Assembly: GCA_030267565.1 (NCBI GenBank)
Contig: BRXU01000009.1
Coordinates: 3,460,501-3,524,500, forward strand
Length of the DNA stretch: 64,000 nucleotides
Source: Pleodorina starrii
Lineage: Eukaryota > Chlorophyta > Chlorophyceae > Chlamydomonadales > Volvocaceae
Direction: 5' to 3'
Made by a program: the position numbers and the translations under genes. Each line of letters opens with the position of its first letter. Within the stretch, counting starts at the first letter, position 1. Below the pieces are notes generated by a model. That model did no database searches, had not been told where the DNA came from, and was given only the letters and a program-made list of their open reading frames with translations. Shown piece by piece: positions 24,901-36,533 of this stretch.

Positions 24901-25853
24901 AGGCCGTAGGGTCACCTGCAGTGTCACGTAGGCTCTTCACGCGGAAACTTGCGCTCGCGGACGGGTCTTTTGAGCGGGACTGACGGAGAATATAGTCGGC
25001 TGGGAAATGGCCTGGCCCAAATTTTGGGCGAATCCCCGGCCCTCAGCAAACGCGCCCCAGCAGCGACGGGGGGCGCCCCGAAAGGCTGGCGGCGATCTGG
25101 CATTGCTCAACTGCATAGACCCAAGCGAGCAGGCTTGCGAGCCATCAGACAGCACAATTTTGGGGCCCTGCTGCAAAGCATCTTGCCGTACTTGCCCGCT
25201 GACCCGGGTCCAGGGCTCCTGCCGGCTAGTCCGCCCTCCGGCTCACGCTCTGCCTTGGGCGGGCCGCCAGCCCAGTCGACGTCATGCTTACGGCGCCTTG
25301 CATCGCGCGCGCCGTTTACCGTTTCCTTCCCGGATTCTCCCCTGCGTCGCACCCGAAAGCTCCTAGAAACGTCCTGCCCTCGGCAACCGGACGTTGGACG
25401 GATTGGCCCCTTCCGTGACTGCGAACGGTTCGTAACGCCGCGGGTTTCGGAGCCTTTCCTTTCCCCCGCTGCCCGCGCTTGCTCGTTCCTGTCTGGGCGA
25501 CTCGTGCTGTCTGGTCCGGTCTGGTCTGGATGGGCGCCTCGGCTGCCCTGATGCTGGTCGCCTCCGGTGCAGTGCACGAAAGGCCAGCTGGCCCGGCCGT
25601 TGGCGCTCCTACTCGTCCCGAGTCTGGAGCCCCCCATTGAAACAACCCTCTCTCATGCACGCACAGTTCGGTACGAACCGTTCCGTAACTGCCCTCCCCT
25701 GCCCTTCTCTTCCCTTCCCTTCCCTTCCCTACCCTCCCCTACACACGCTACCTCAGCTGGAGCTCTGCGCCCCGCGACTTCGCCTCTAGCGGCCGGCCTC
25801 AGCGTCCAGTCGTCCGGCCCCTGCAGTACAGGGCGCCGTACCACGGCCGTACG
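21972..25853. other. Long gap with doubtful coding signal
   Basis: This 3.9 kb holds the 3' UTR of the SLC44-like gene and the promoter of the MFS gene. It is less GC-rich than the flanking genes, especially 22.7-24.8 kb. Several mid-sized ORFs exist on both strands, but none shows a domain I recognise. The best plus-strand candidate is listed separately. A TGTAA at 24628-24632 could mark a transcript end. No tandem repeat or clear transposon terminus was found. Confidence 0.35.
23097..23552 (+). CDS. Doubtful hypothetical ORF
   Basis: An ATG-initiated ORF of 151 codons with no recognised domain. It has a CxxC-like HACRTRRAK near residue 26 and a hydrophobic/proline patch (LYYIKRGASFPPGLPMPLFL). 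Codon use is less GC3-rich than in the confident genes. Further plus-strand open stretches lie downstream: 23686-24048, containing DDFELIVYDLSPSEERDK, and 24162-24282, Cys-rich with CKRCGPPF and ACASCRCPY. They could be later exons of one gene ending before the TGTAA at 24628. I could not join them with certain splice phases, so a chance ORF is about as likely as a real exon. Confidence 0.18.
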   Translation: MAFAAASTMKAFATGSNRLESGKCHACRTRRAKMLRHDQDKFESGTSSPVGDTTVPSRQAGGCTSAAAKSGDLIGNTVAEPPDLDMLYYIKRGASFPPGLPMPLFLPKTPLERPLVATRPGTLHTHTDRLESAGESSSSAKHRSSLQRQHA

Positions 25854-28800
25854 ATGAAGTCGCACAGGCGGCAGCTGCTGCCGCAGTCCGACACGCTGTA
25901 TCAGCTCATCGTGTACGGCAATGTGGTGCTATACTCGATTTGTTGGATGGCCCAAGTGCCCGTACTGCCGTACCTGGTTGACAAACTGGGCGCAGCTGGC
26001 AACGCGCAGTACGGCACGCTCCAGACCATCTTCTCCGCCGTACAGTTTGTTGGAGGCCTTATCTCGGGTGAGTAAGGCCCCCCCCTCGAAACGGCGCGGG
26101 GCGTGACGGCGCGGGGAGGGTACGGGATTAGTACGGCACGATCCTCGCTCCGTGGGACCGCCGCACCAGCACAGTATGCTTGGCTAGCTTTTCCACACCG
26201 TATCTTACCGTATCTTACCGTACCTTCCCGCCTGTCCCCTCGGACCAACCCCATCTGGATCGCCGGCCTCGACCCGCTATCCCCATCGAATCATAAGGCC
26301 CCCTGATGGATCGGTACGGCGGGCGGTTCCTGCTTGCCGTGTCCTTCGCCGCCAGCGTGGCATCGTACGGCTTAACCGCCACGGCGTCGTCTATGTGGGT
26401 GCTGTACCTGTCGCGGGTGCCCACCGTACTCCAGGTACGACATGGTACGACAGGCGGAGGGTGCCGTGCTTTAGGGGCTAAGGTCAGCCAACGAGGGGCG
26501 AGGGGAGGGGGGCGCCAACGGCAGTGGGTGTCGCGCTTTCCGTTCGCGCCAAGGCGGATTGGGGTGCCGTCGCTAGCATCCCAGCCCCCCTCCCCCGCCA
26601 ACCCACCTCGCAACCCGCTCCCCGGCACCTCACCCACTCGCGCGCCTTGGCGCACCTTCAGCACCCTGCCCTCCACCGCCCACTCTCTCTCTCTCTCTTG
26701 GCGCTCGGCTCCGATGGTGAGGTCCGCACCCCGCACCTAAAAACGCACTCTCCCTCTCCCCTCGCTGCCGTCCTTCTTTCTTACCACCCTCCGCTCCGCG
26801 CTGCCCCCGCCCCACTCCGCACCCCCACGCGCCCTCGCCACGCGCCACACGCCGTACACCCCGCAGCATGCCGTACTGGCCGCCCGAGCCATCGTGACAC
26901 AGCTGTCCTCGGAGGCGGACCGCGCGCGTGTGCTGGGTTACGTGGCCGTGTCGTACAGCGTGGGTTTCATGGTGGGGCCCGCCGTGGGCGGTCTGCTGAG
27001 TGCCGTGTCGCTGCAGTTCGCGGCCTGGGTAGCGACCCTTGGGTCGGCCATCAGCCTGGCGACGGTGCTGCTGCTCCTGCCGGGTAAGAACTGGACTGGG
27101 GAGGGGGCTGGGCTAAGGAAGTAGGGATGTGGGCTGGGCTAGGGGTGTGCAGTAAGGGGAGGTGGTGGAAGGGTGGCACGACGTGAGGCGAAGTGGGCAG
27201 CGGTGGGAGGGAGGCGAGTTGGGGGAGCGGATGGATGGGGTGGTGTTTGGGGGAGGGAGACGGCGGCGAGGGCGCTGAGGGCGGACCCGGCAAAAGGGGC
27301 TGGGGCGGAGCCGGTCCAGGCCGGGTAGGCAACGGGGGTTTGTCTGCGGGTGGTAATACAAGCGATACCGCAGCGGAGGGACTTAGGGTGTGTAGGTACT
27401 TAGGGCGAGCGACACCCGTTGACCGGCGGATGGGTTCGAGGGTTTTGGGCGGCTGCGGGCGCTTAGTCTGCGAGGGGAGATGCCGCTGCGAAGGAGGGGC
27501 CCAAAGAAAGGGATCAGACCACGTGTGTGTGGGGTGGGTGGGTCTGGGTGGGACCCACACAGACGCGGCATGCCGGTAGCAAGGCCCTCTCCCAACGCGG
27601 CTGCTGTGCAGACGTGCCATCGCACGCGGGCGACCACCACCACCACCACCAGCCCCCAAAAGAGCCGCAGCAACACCCGAAGGGGCAGCCTCCAAAGCAA
27701 CAGGACGGGGACGGCGACGGCAAGGGGCCCGCAAGCGGCGCCGGCGCCGGCGGGGACGGCACCGGCGGTGGCGGTGGCACGGATGGCGGGGACAAGGGGG
27801 ACAAGGAGCAGGCGGGCGGCGCCAGCCATCAGCGTGGCGGCGGCAGCAGCGGCGGCGGCGCGGCGCGGCAGATGCTGATGCAGTTTGTGGAGGTGGGGGG
27901 CGGGGACGGTGTGCCGGGGTGGCATATGTGATGCGGTATGCACCAACCCCACTGCCAAGCCGCCTGCCGATTACCCTCCCAAATCGTAAATTAAAGTCCA
28001 ATATAAAACCTAACCAACCATGATAAAATGAATTCCCTTGATAAAAGAAATCCCAATTTGGAATGCTGCAAATTCCAACCCGCCATTAGGTGGCCCGGCG
28101 GCCCGGCGTGCTAGACCTGCTGGCCGGCAAGCTCCTGGTCGGTCTGGGCTCAGCAGTATTTCAGTCCATGTTCCCGGTGCTGCTGAAGCGGCGGTACGGA
28201 CTGGATCCGCGTATGAACGGCATGGTCATGTCGTACGTGGGCGCGCTGCTGCTGGGAGGTGGGTGGGTCGGGGAGGTGGGTGAGTGGGGCACGGGAGGGC
28301 CGGCGGGGAGGGGATGGCAGGCGGCGGCGAAGAGGGAGGGGTACTGTGGTAAAACATGGTGTATGAAGCCTCCGCAGCGATGGAATGAGGGAGGTGGAGG
28401 GAAGGGCAAGGGCCGGAGGCGGAGGTCGCGTCCGATGGAGGTGTCTGGGTCCGGGATTCCGCGGTTGTCCGCGTCCGCGTGTTTTGTCGAGGGCGGAGCA
28501 GGCGGAGGACGAAACTGCCCGTATACGGTTCAAACACGGGCTAGTAGGTGCTGCTGCGGCGGCCACTTGTTGCGTTCCCAGCGCTTTGCTGATGAATGCT
28601 TGTTTGGGTTGCTGTGCAGATCAATGCTGATGTGATGTGGGTTGCGGCCTGCGTTAATCGGGTGGGAGTCGGGTGGGCTCTTGTTGTTGTTGGTCTGTTG
28701 GGCGGTTCGCGTGCTTCGCGTGTGACGGTGCGTTCCGCTGATTCATGACCTCCGTTTGTACCATGTGCCGTACAGGCCAGGCCCTGCTGGTGGGCCCCGT

Positions 28801-29739
28801 CATCTCGGCGGCGGGCGAGCCGGCCACCGAGTACGGCTGCGTGGCGGCGCTGGTGGCGACGTACGGCGCGCTGGCGGCGGCGGCGGGCTCCTTGTGGCAG
28901 CTGCTGCTGCTGCTCGTACCGCTGAGCGTAGCGGGCATGCTGTACAGCAACGCCAGTACGTCGCGCCTGACAAAGGTACGTACGACATTACAGCAGTACA
29001 GCAGTACAGATGCAGGGTGCATGCGCATATACAGAAACCAAAATCAGTAATTTGTGTCTGTGTGTGTTTGTGTGTGTTTTTGATGCGGGGAGCGAGGAAG
29101 ACCCCCGGGACTGCGACTGGACGCGCTTCCTCAGAGCACAGCCCTCCCCTCCCCTACGCCCATCTCCCCATGCCCACACGTCCTCAGCACTCCCACGGCC
29201 TGCTCCACCCACCCGTGCCTCACGTGCCTCACGTGCCTCACGCGCCTCACGCGGCCCTCCCACATCTCTCTCCCCCCTTTTCCCGCCTTCGCCTAGCCCC
29301 GCCTCAAGCGCTGACCTGACCGACCCGTGGGTCGCTCCCGCAGGCCACCCTCCCGCAGCAGCGCGGCACCGCCCTCGCCATCGACATGTCCCTCTCCAGC
29401 GGCGTCCGCATGCTGAGTCCCGCCCTGGGCGCCGCCGCCCTGGACCGCTTCGGCCACCGCGCCGTGCCGGTGCTGGCCGCCGGCCTCATCGGCGCCTTCT
29501 GGCTGGCGTTGCAGCTGCGGCTGCTGTCGATACCGCTGCAGCGGAGCGGGAGGGGCGGGGGCTCCGGGGAAGATGTGGGTGAGGGGAAGGGGAGAATGGG
29601 AGGGGATGCGGGGGCGGCGCGGGTGGGAGGCGAGGGGGAGGGCGCGGCGGGGGATGGCAGGGCGGCGGCGGCGGCGTGGGTGGGGGCAGGAGCGGGCGCG
29701 GAGGGGATGCGTCGACGGAGCGTCGGCAAGGAGGAGTAG
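25854..29739 (+). CDS. Major facilitator superfamily transporter (SLC22A18/tetracycline-efflux-like)
   Basis: A proton- or ion-coupled carrier of the 12-helix MFS type. Exons: 25854-26067, 26298-26434, 26867-27083, 27612-27892, 28090-28258, 28776-28975, 29344-29739; 537 aa, phases close. The loop between helices 2 and 3 carries the MFS signature GPLMDRYGGR (residues 72-81). The equivalent LDRFGHRA lies in the second half (about 439-446), as expected from the duplicated fold. Helix 5 has VGPAVGGLLS. A hydrophilic central loop of about 94 residues (190-283, HHHHHQ then Gly/Asp/Lys-rich) is encoded by exon 4 and separates the two six-helix bundles. The C-tail (about 475-537) is Gly/Ala/Glu-rich. 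Resemblance is to SLC22A18 and tetracycline-resistance-like carriers, but substrate and membrane cannot be read from sequence. Confidence 0.9.
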
Positions 29740-31223
29740 GTAGGTGGTAAGGTGGTCGGGGGCAGGAGACATTGACGCGGGAGGGGAGGAACGCGGGGCG
29801 AACACAGCGCGTTGCGTTCGTTCGACGGCACTCCCGAGCCGGGCGTCGACGGCCCGTGTGCTGTATGAGTAAGGCATGGTCCCCTGCGCCAAACACCGTC
29901 TAGTGGACCCCCTTCCCTGGGGTGGGCTGTTGTGTTAGCGCCCAGCCCCAACGCCCCCGTCAGGCGTCAGCCGGCACCGCGTCTTTACCAACGACCAGCC
30001 GTCCATGGTTCCGTCGGCTTATACGGTCGCCCCCGCCTGTACATGGAACTTTGTTCTAGTAACTTATTGTTAACAGATTTTGCACTGCGAATCCGACTAG
30101 ACCGCGTGGCGAGTAAACTAAGCAACGTTCAAGTTGCGTGAGGAGGTTGCGGACGGGTGTGTGGAGTTGGAGGGCGTTGTCAGGCCGCCTGGAGGGCTGG
30201 GGCCCTCGGCGGCACGGCGGCGGTCCGAGAAGGGCTCCGGGAGGGTGGAGATGAAGGGGAGGGAGGGACGAGCGGGGAGCGGGGATGCGCGAGGGGCGTG
30301 CCTTTTAGAGGGAGGAGAGGTGTGGATGCGGCTTGGTCTGGGGGGGTTGCCATCGTGGACGGTGCCGAGGGGGTCTAACGGGTCGGCGCTGATGAGTTGG
30401 AATGAATGGAGTGGTTGGGAGTTTTATGATTTGCTGCCGGTGGTGGCAGAAGTGGTGTTTGTTGTGCAGCGGATGGGAGTCAGATGAGGGAGGGGCGCGT
30501 GGCCCGGTGTGTGTTTCCCGACGCGGGCCTGTCTTTTCATACGGTAACAGCACATGGTCCCTGCCGGAACGAATGCCCGGCGCTGGCAAAAGGAATGTGG
30601 CCTGCTTCGGAAGTCGCCGCAAAGATGTGCTAGCTGTGACATTATCGTTGCATGATGTGCGAGCGTGAGGAGTCGGCCAACTCTGCGCGTTCTGTGTGTC
30701 AGCCTGGGCGGCACCTGACTTAATCCCTTCGGATCCGTACCCGCGCCTCGCCGGACTGGCCGAGACAAGGGGCTGGGGGGTTCAGTCATCAGTTCTGTAG
30801 GGGGCGGGAGCGAGGAAGAGATCTGGGTCGCGTTGGTTGGGCTCGGACTCTTATCTTGGGCCTCAGCACGGCACGGCTGAAGGACGCTATGATCAACTAC
30901 CGGCCATACTAATGCGAGTTTAAGGATGCGTGCTATGTGCTATTGTGCTTGCTATGGTCTATCGTGTGAGAAGCTGGGTATGGCTGTCTGCAACTGGGAG
31001 AACTGTAACAGCCGTAACTGCACGACACCGTACAAGCATTACATCCAATACACAGTCGCATCGAAGCAGGCAGGTTGTTCTTAGTCCGCTTGCTCAGCGA
31101 AAGCTGACTCTTGCATGAACTGTTGTTTATTCTCGGGGATTTGGTGATTTGCTCTAGGCACATTCCCGAAAGCGCAACTCGTCCCGCGCGCTTTCTTGCA
31201 ACAGCCGCCCATACCAACCGCCC
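29740..31223. other. Intergenic: MFS 3' region and Ariadne promoter region
   Basis: No gene supported. A TGTAA lies at 31004-31008, which would imply a 1.26 kb MFS 3' UTR, so an earlier non-canonical site is possible. The last 200 bases should include the Ariadne promoter and 5' UTR. An ORF at 30134-30487 has no domain and low-complexity content. Confidence 0.35.
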
Positions 31224-34200
31224 ATGAGCAGCAACAAGAGCTTGCCAATGCGGGACGTAGAACCAAGCGAGGAGGAGGAGGCCAGCGAGTATGATGCCAG
31301 CGACGCGAGTTACGGTTACGAGGAGGATAGCGACAGTGGCATGCACCTCGATAATCACACAGACGAAGCGGGGCCTTCGACATCAGGCGGGCCCGGCTGG
31401 AGCGTCTTAAACCAGGGTAAGACGCGCAAAGAAACTTACCTTGTTCTCGGGCGCTAATGGGGCTAATTTGCTTATTAATTTCCGTCCTTGCAGAGGCCAT
31501 CGTGAGGTTGCAGGTGCGTGGTCGTGTAACAGGGTTGTCATGTGAAAAGCCGTTGGTTTGGGGACGTTACCACGGCTTGTGGCGCGTTCGGGACCCTTGC
31601 AGGCCGAGGCTGTGAACGAGGTTGTATCGATTCTGGGCGTCAAGCCATCCGTGGCGAAAACGGTGCTTATGTTCTTTAGATGGGACAAGGAGGCGCTGCT
31701 GAGTAAGTTTGGCCTGCGCCCCGCTGAAGGTAGCGGATCGACTCTCTTGGCTCTCACCGAAGTGCACCGAAACTTTGCAGCCAAGGTCGCTGAGCGGGAC
31801 CCGGAGACGGTGCTGAAGCAGGCGGGAGTGGCGGTGTCCGACCACATCGCAGGTGCGACGCCGCTCGCTGACCTTGGCGGCCCATTTTACACCCCTGCCA
31901 TTCCCTCCTCGCCAGCTTGCCGCCTTACCCACAGGGCCCATCTTGTCCCGTGCCGCTGCTGCCGCTGTTGCCGTTGCCGTTGCGGTCACCTGTCGTTGGG
32001 GCCAATTGCAGGGGCCGCTGGGTCAGCGCCGTCCGCAATCATATGCCAGGTATGCTACACAGAGGCGGAGCCGTCGGAGGCGACCACCATGGACTGCGGG
32101 CACACGTTCTGCAATGACTGCTGGCGGCAACACTTCCAGGTCCAGATCGGCGAGGGGCAGGCGCGAACCATCCGGTAGGGCAGCGTGTTCCGAGGGAAAG
32201 GGAGGGGGCACACGAAAGCAGGCTGGAGGGGCAGGACAGGGAAAGTGTGCGGTACAAGAGCGCTGGCGTGCGCTGCGCTGGCCGGGGATGTACTACAACC
32301 CTTATGTGGCACTCCGTAAATGGTGGATTGCGCATGTGGCGACGCGTCAACTGTGTTCACACTAGTGACACTCTCGTAAGGCTCAACCCTTCAGTGGAGG
32401 ACCCAACATGGCGCCAGGGTCCAATGTTGCAGCCAGGGCTAAGTGTTTGAAACGGCCAGCACGGGTAGAAGGTGCTGAAAACGCTGTTAGGCTGGTGCGC
32501 TGGCGCTCGGGTAGCCACGTTACAAATAGCTTGCCGCACACATGCTGCGGCGACCCCGCTTGACACATTCTCTTGGTCATTGGGCACCAAACGCATGCCT
32601 TTATCCATCGCGAGGGCGTGAGGGGCGTGCCTTGCAAGTGAACCGTCCGGGGAGCGTGGACTGCCGTGAACAGCGCGTTCTCTACAACCAACTCATCACC
32701 AATTTGCCGTTGTTTTGGACACCGTTTCCGGGTTTGGGCCAAACAGCTGCGACGCCTCTCCCTCTTCTCTCGGGACCCTGGCGCGCAATCCCCGCGTCGC
32801 TATCTTCGGGCCGTTGGCAATTCCGAACGCATAACACCACGGCCGCCCGCCACCGTGCTCGCCGCACCTCATCACTGCCGCCCGCCACCCTTGCCGCCTG
32901 CAGGTGCATGTCCCACCGTTGCGGTGTGGTATGCGACGAGGAGAAGGTCTGCGCGCTATTGAAGGGCGACCGCGGGGCGGGGAGCAGCGGAGCCGGCGGC
33001 AGCGGCGGCGGCGCGAGCACCAGCGGCGGTGCGCCCAGCACGAGCAGGGGCGCGCCCAGCACCAGCGGCGGAGGCGGCCGTGGGGGCGGCGAGGCGGCGG
33101 AGGCACTAGAGAAGTACACGCGGAGCCTGGCATTGTCGTACGTGGAGGACAATGCCCGCGTTCAGTTTTGCCCCAGCGTGCCGTGGTGTGGCCACGCGAT
33201 CCAAGTAAGGTTGGCGGGGATGTCCCGGGTCGCGAGGCGGTGGTGGGGAAGGGTGGAGGGTCCCAATGGGTCGTCGTGTGATGAGTTCTGCGATCTGGGT
33301 CGGCGTCTGGGGTCTGGGTTGGGGCCTGGGGGGCAAGAATCCGGCTGTTTGGGCGGGCTCAGGCTTGCTCGCATCTTGCAATCAAACAGGACCCTCATGT
33401 CGCTTGCCGTAACGGCTGGCAGCAAGGCGGCTGTATGCATGATGGCGCCACGATGGGTGGGACTAAGTACAACTAGAATTTTGGGGTCAGAAGCGCAGCT
33501 AGGCTTGTGATGGGCGGTTGTTAAGCCGGAGGAGCCAGGAGGCCACGGGTTTATTCCCTCCTGGCGGAAGGCAAAAGGCGGCGATGACTTTGCACGCCAC
33601 CGCTGTAAGGGGTGATTGAGCAAATGACGGAGCACCTCGTGGGCGTACCAGCGCCAAGTAATGGACTTCAGGGATTGCCGGGGCTTTGTGGGACGGTGGC
33701 CTCCTGTTGACGTCTCTCCTTGCAGTCTTTCGCAGAGCTGTACGGCTCCCGTCAGGATGCGTTGTTATACAATTGAGAGGTTCCAAGCGGGGTCTTGCGG
33801 CGGCGAGATGGGAGCAAAGGGCCTCACGGCCCGGTCTGCCTCCTCCAGACCTTTTACCCCTCTGTTGAGCCGTTGACCCTTGACCGTCGGCAATGGATCC
33901 TGGGCCCCCCATGGCGGCGACTCGATTCCCCGGCGCCGTTGGGGATGAGTCGTTTTACAGCCTGCATTACGCGCGACGCCTGCAGCTGAGCACATGGGGC
34001 ATGACGTTTGCGCGGGCGCCGCCTCTTGACTGGTCCAGCCGCCGCTCCAAGGAGTCTCCGCCAGCGGTGACCAGGAGGGAGGAGGGCGTGAAGCCAGGCA
34101 TGCAGCTAGAGCTGCCGGCAGCTCCTCCCTTCCACCCACTGAGCACCACCGCGCGCTTCGCGCCGTGTGTCGCTCGCTCGCACGCCCGGCCGGCCCCATT

Positions 34201-36533
34201 CCAGGGGGCACTGCGTAACCGTGCTATGCGCCACGCTGCTGTCCTGGCATTCCCCGCAGGTGGACGGGGACCCCTTTGTGGAGCCCGAGTGCGCGTGCGG
34301 GAAGGTCTTCTGCTTCAAGTGTCTCAAGGATCCGCACACGCCCTGCACGTGCAAAATGTGGGTTTGGGTCGGGACGCTCGGGGTCCCAGCAGGTGGGAGG
34401 GAGGGCGCACATGCCGTCCCTCGCCGGGTGTTTGTGTACAAACGGCTCGGAATCGGGGCTTGGCTTCTTTGGGCTTGGTTTTTTTGGACTTCCCGGTTGA
34501 ACTGAGGCCCACATCCGGAACTGCCTGCCGCGCAGGTGGGACGAGTGGGACGAGAAAATCCACGGCGACAGCGAGACCCGCAACTGGTTCATGGCCAACA
34601 CCAAGCCGTGCCCCAAGTGCCAGAAGCCTGTGGAGAAGAACGGCGGCTGCAATCTGGTCATGTGCAAGTGCGGGCAGGTAGATGCGGTCTTTTTGCTTCG
34701 TCGTGGCACGGTATGATGCCGGTTGCCGTACGTCTTGAGGCGTGGAACACGCTCGCGAGCCTTGCACCCGGTCCTCGGCCCCGATCACAGCCAACAGACC
34801 CCTCCCGAGGGGTTTCCGAAGCGTTTGTGATCACTGCTTTTACGGAGACCAGGCAGCGGCCGAAACCCAGAGCCGCAGGTCTCACCGCAGAAGGTAACGG
34901 TGAAACTGAGCCTGACCCGCGTTCCCGTCGCCACGCGCGGGCCTGCGGCGTTTCCGTCGTGGTCACGCCCAATTGTCCTCCGCAGGCCTTTTGCTGGTTG
35001 TGCGGCGCGGCCACGGGGACTGCGCACACGTGGCAGAAGATCGAGGGGCACAGCTGCGGGCGGTGGAAGGACGAGATGGACCGCAAGATCGACGCGGCGT
35101 CTCGCAACCACCAGCGCTACATGCACTACTTCGAGCGCTACAAGCTGCACATGGACAGCTACAGCAAGGAGGGCGTCAAGCGGTGAGTCCGGGAGGGCGG
35201 CGGGTGGGGGGGCGCGGGGCGGGGGGGCGCGGGGCGGTGGCGGCGCGCGTTTCCCGACGGGCGCATGCCCTGTGCCTCGGCATGTCGAGCCTCGGCGAGC
35301 CGCCCTGCCCTGCCCTGCCCTGGCGCCTACACGGCACCCCACGGACGTTCCGCACCCCGTCTTCTTCCTCCCTCGCTCCCTCGCCCCTCCTTTCCCACCA
35401 CCCCAAATCCCACCCCCGCAAATGCAGCCATTTCACACCCCACACCCCTCCCATCCACATGACCTTCCCAAAACCCACTTGCAGCGCTGACCTGCTGAAG
35501 CGCATCGGTGAGATGGTGGAGACGGGCATCGAGGCGCGCGACTACACCTGGCTGGTGCGGGCCCTGGACCAGCTCAAGGTGGCGCGCGGGGTGCTGTCCA
35601 ACAGCTACGCCTTCGCCTACTTCTTCTTCGGAGGTCAGTTCCGGGTTCCCCCAACGAGGCCGTCAGTCCCGGGGGCGTCAGCGCCGGTCTGGCAGTGCGC
35701 CCATCGGCCAATGCGTCAGTGCTGTCGGTTGCGCGGCAGGGAGCGCGCGACGCGACGGCGTCGGCGTCGGCGCCAGCACACCGCGCGATGTGGCATATTC
35801 CATGTCCCTCTCACTGCCCCACCTTGCCGATTGTGGATCTGCCGTCTTTCGCGGCGCGTCCCGTATTACCGCAGGCGAGATGTACAAGGACAACTTCACG
35901 CCCGAGGACAACACCCGCAACCAGATCCTGTTTGAGGACTACCAGCAGCGCCTGGAGAGCGAGGTGCGGACCAAAGGAGGGGGATGGCGTTCGGGGAGAG
36001 GTGACAAGTTGATTGGACTGCATCTGGGTTGAGGGTTACAGGCAGCGTAAGCACAGTCCTTGGGGTCCAACCGCACACACAACGACACTTTCGAACTTCC
36101 ACTAGCTTGATTGACCTTGCCAGACGATTTGGCATGCTTCGTACTGCGTCCTTGGGCTGACAATACACCCCGCGTATTAGGTATTACATAACCACCAACT
36201 CGGAAGGCTGTGACGCGGCTCGCCGAGGCGGGCGCTGGAGCCAGCTCCGCTGCCTGCGCGGACATGGGCTTGTTGCGGTTAACTGTGGCGCCTTACTGTG
36301 CCGCGCCGCGCCGCGCCGCGCAGGTGGAGCGCCTGTCGGGCCTGGTGGAGGAGTGCAGCGAGTCGCTCACGATTGACTCGGACGCGCGCGTGCGGGTCAT
36401 CAACTCGACGGTCTCGATCGAGAGCCGCATCGTCAAGTTCTTCGAGATGATCGAGACGGATCTGTACGGCAAGCTTCAGAGCTGCTCGGCGCAGATCGCG
36501 GTGTACCGGTCCAAGCGGAACCTCGTGGCTTAG
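31224..36533 (+). CDS. Ariadne-type RBR E3 ubiquitin ligase
   Basis: RBR ligases take ubiquitin from an E2 onto a RING2 cysteine before passing it to substrate. Exons: 31224-31416, 31494-31513 (20-nt microexon), 31603-31852, 32012-32174, 32904-33204, 34260-34357, 34536-34677, 34986-35182, 35485-35633, 35875-35963, 36324-36533; 603 aa, phases close. The acidic N-terminus (SEEEEASEYDASD) is typical of Ariadne proteins and is followed by a UBA-like helical part. RING1 uses C166, C169, C183, H185, C188, C191, C210 and C215. The IBR runs about 298-340. RING2 is about 367-395, with catalytic Cys380 in KNGGCNLV, then the HTW...GHSCGRW extension. The Ariadne helical region follows, with RYMHYFERYKLH and later CKxRR-less coiled-coil-like segments to the C-terminus. 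A 47-residue Gly/Ser/Thr insert (231-277) separates RING1 from the IBR. Closest in layout to plant ARI1/ARI5-8 and animal HHARI. Confidence 0.95.

Noticed and set aside
24949..25551. 200-codon plus-strand ORF and its antisense partner before the MFS gene
   Set aside because: Arg/Pro/Ala-rich with no domain, and overlapping ORFs on the other strand are equally long; typical of GC-rich non-coding DNA.
27051..28001. 316-codon minus-strand Pro/Arg-rich ORF
   Set aside because: Antisense of MFS exon 4 and introns; composition mirrors the Gly-rich sense strand.
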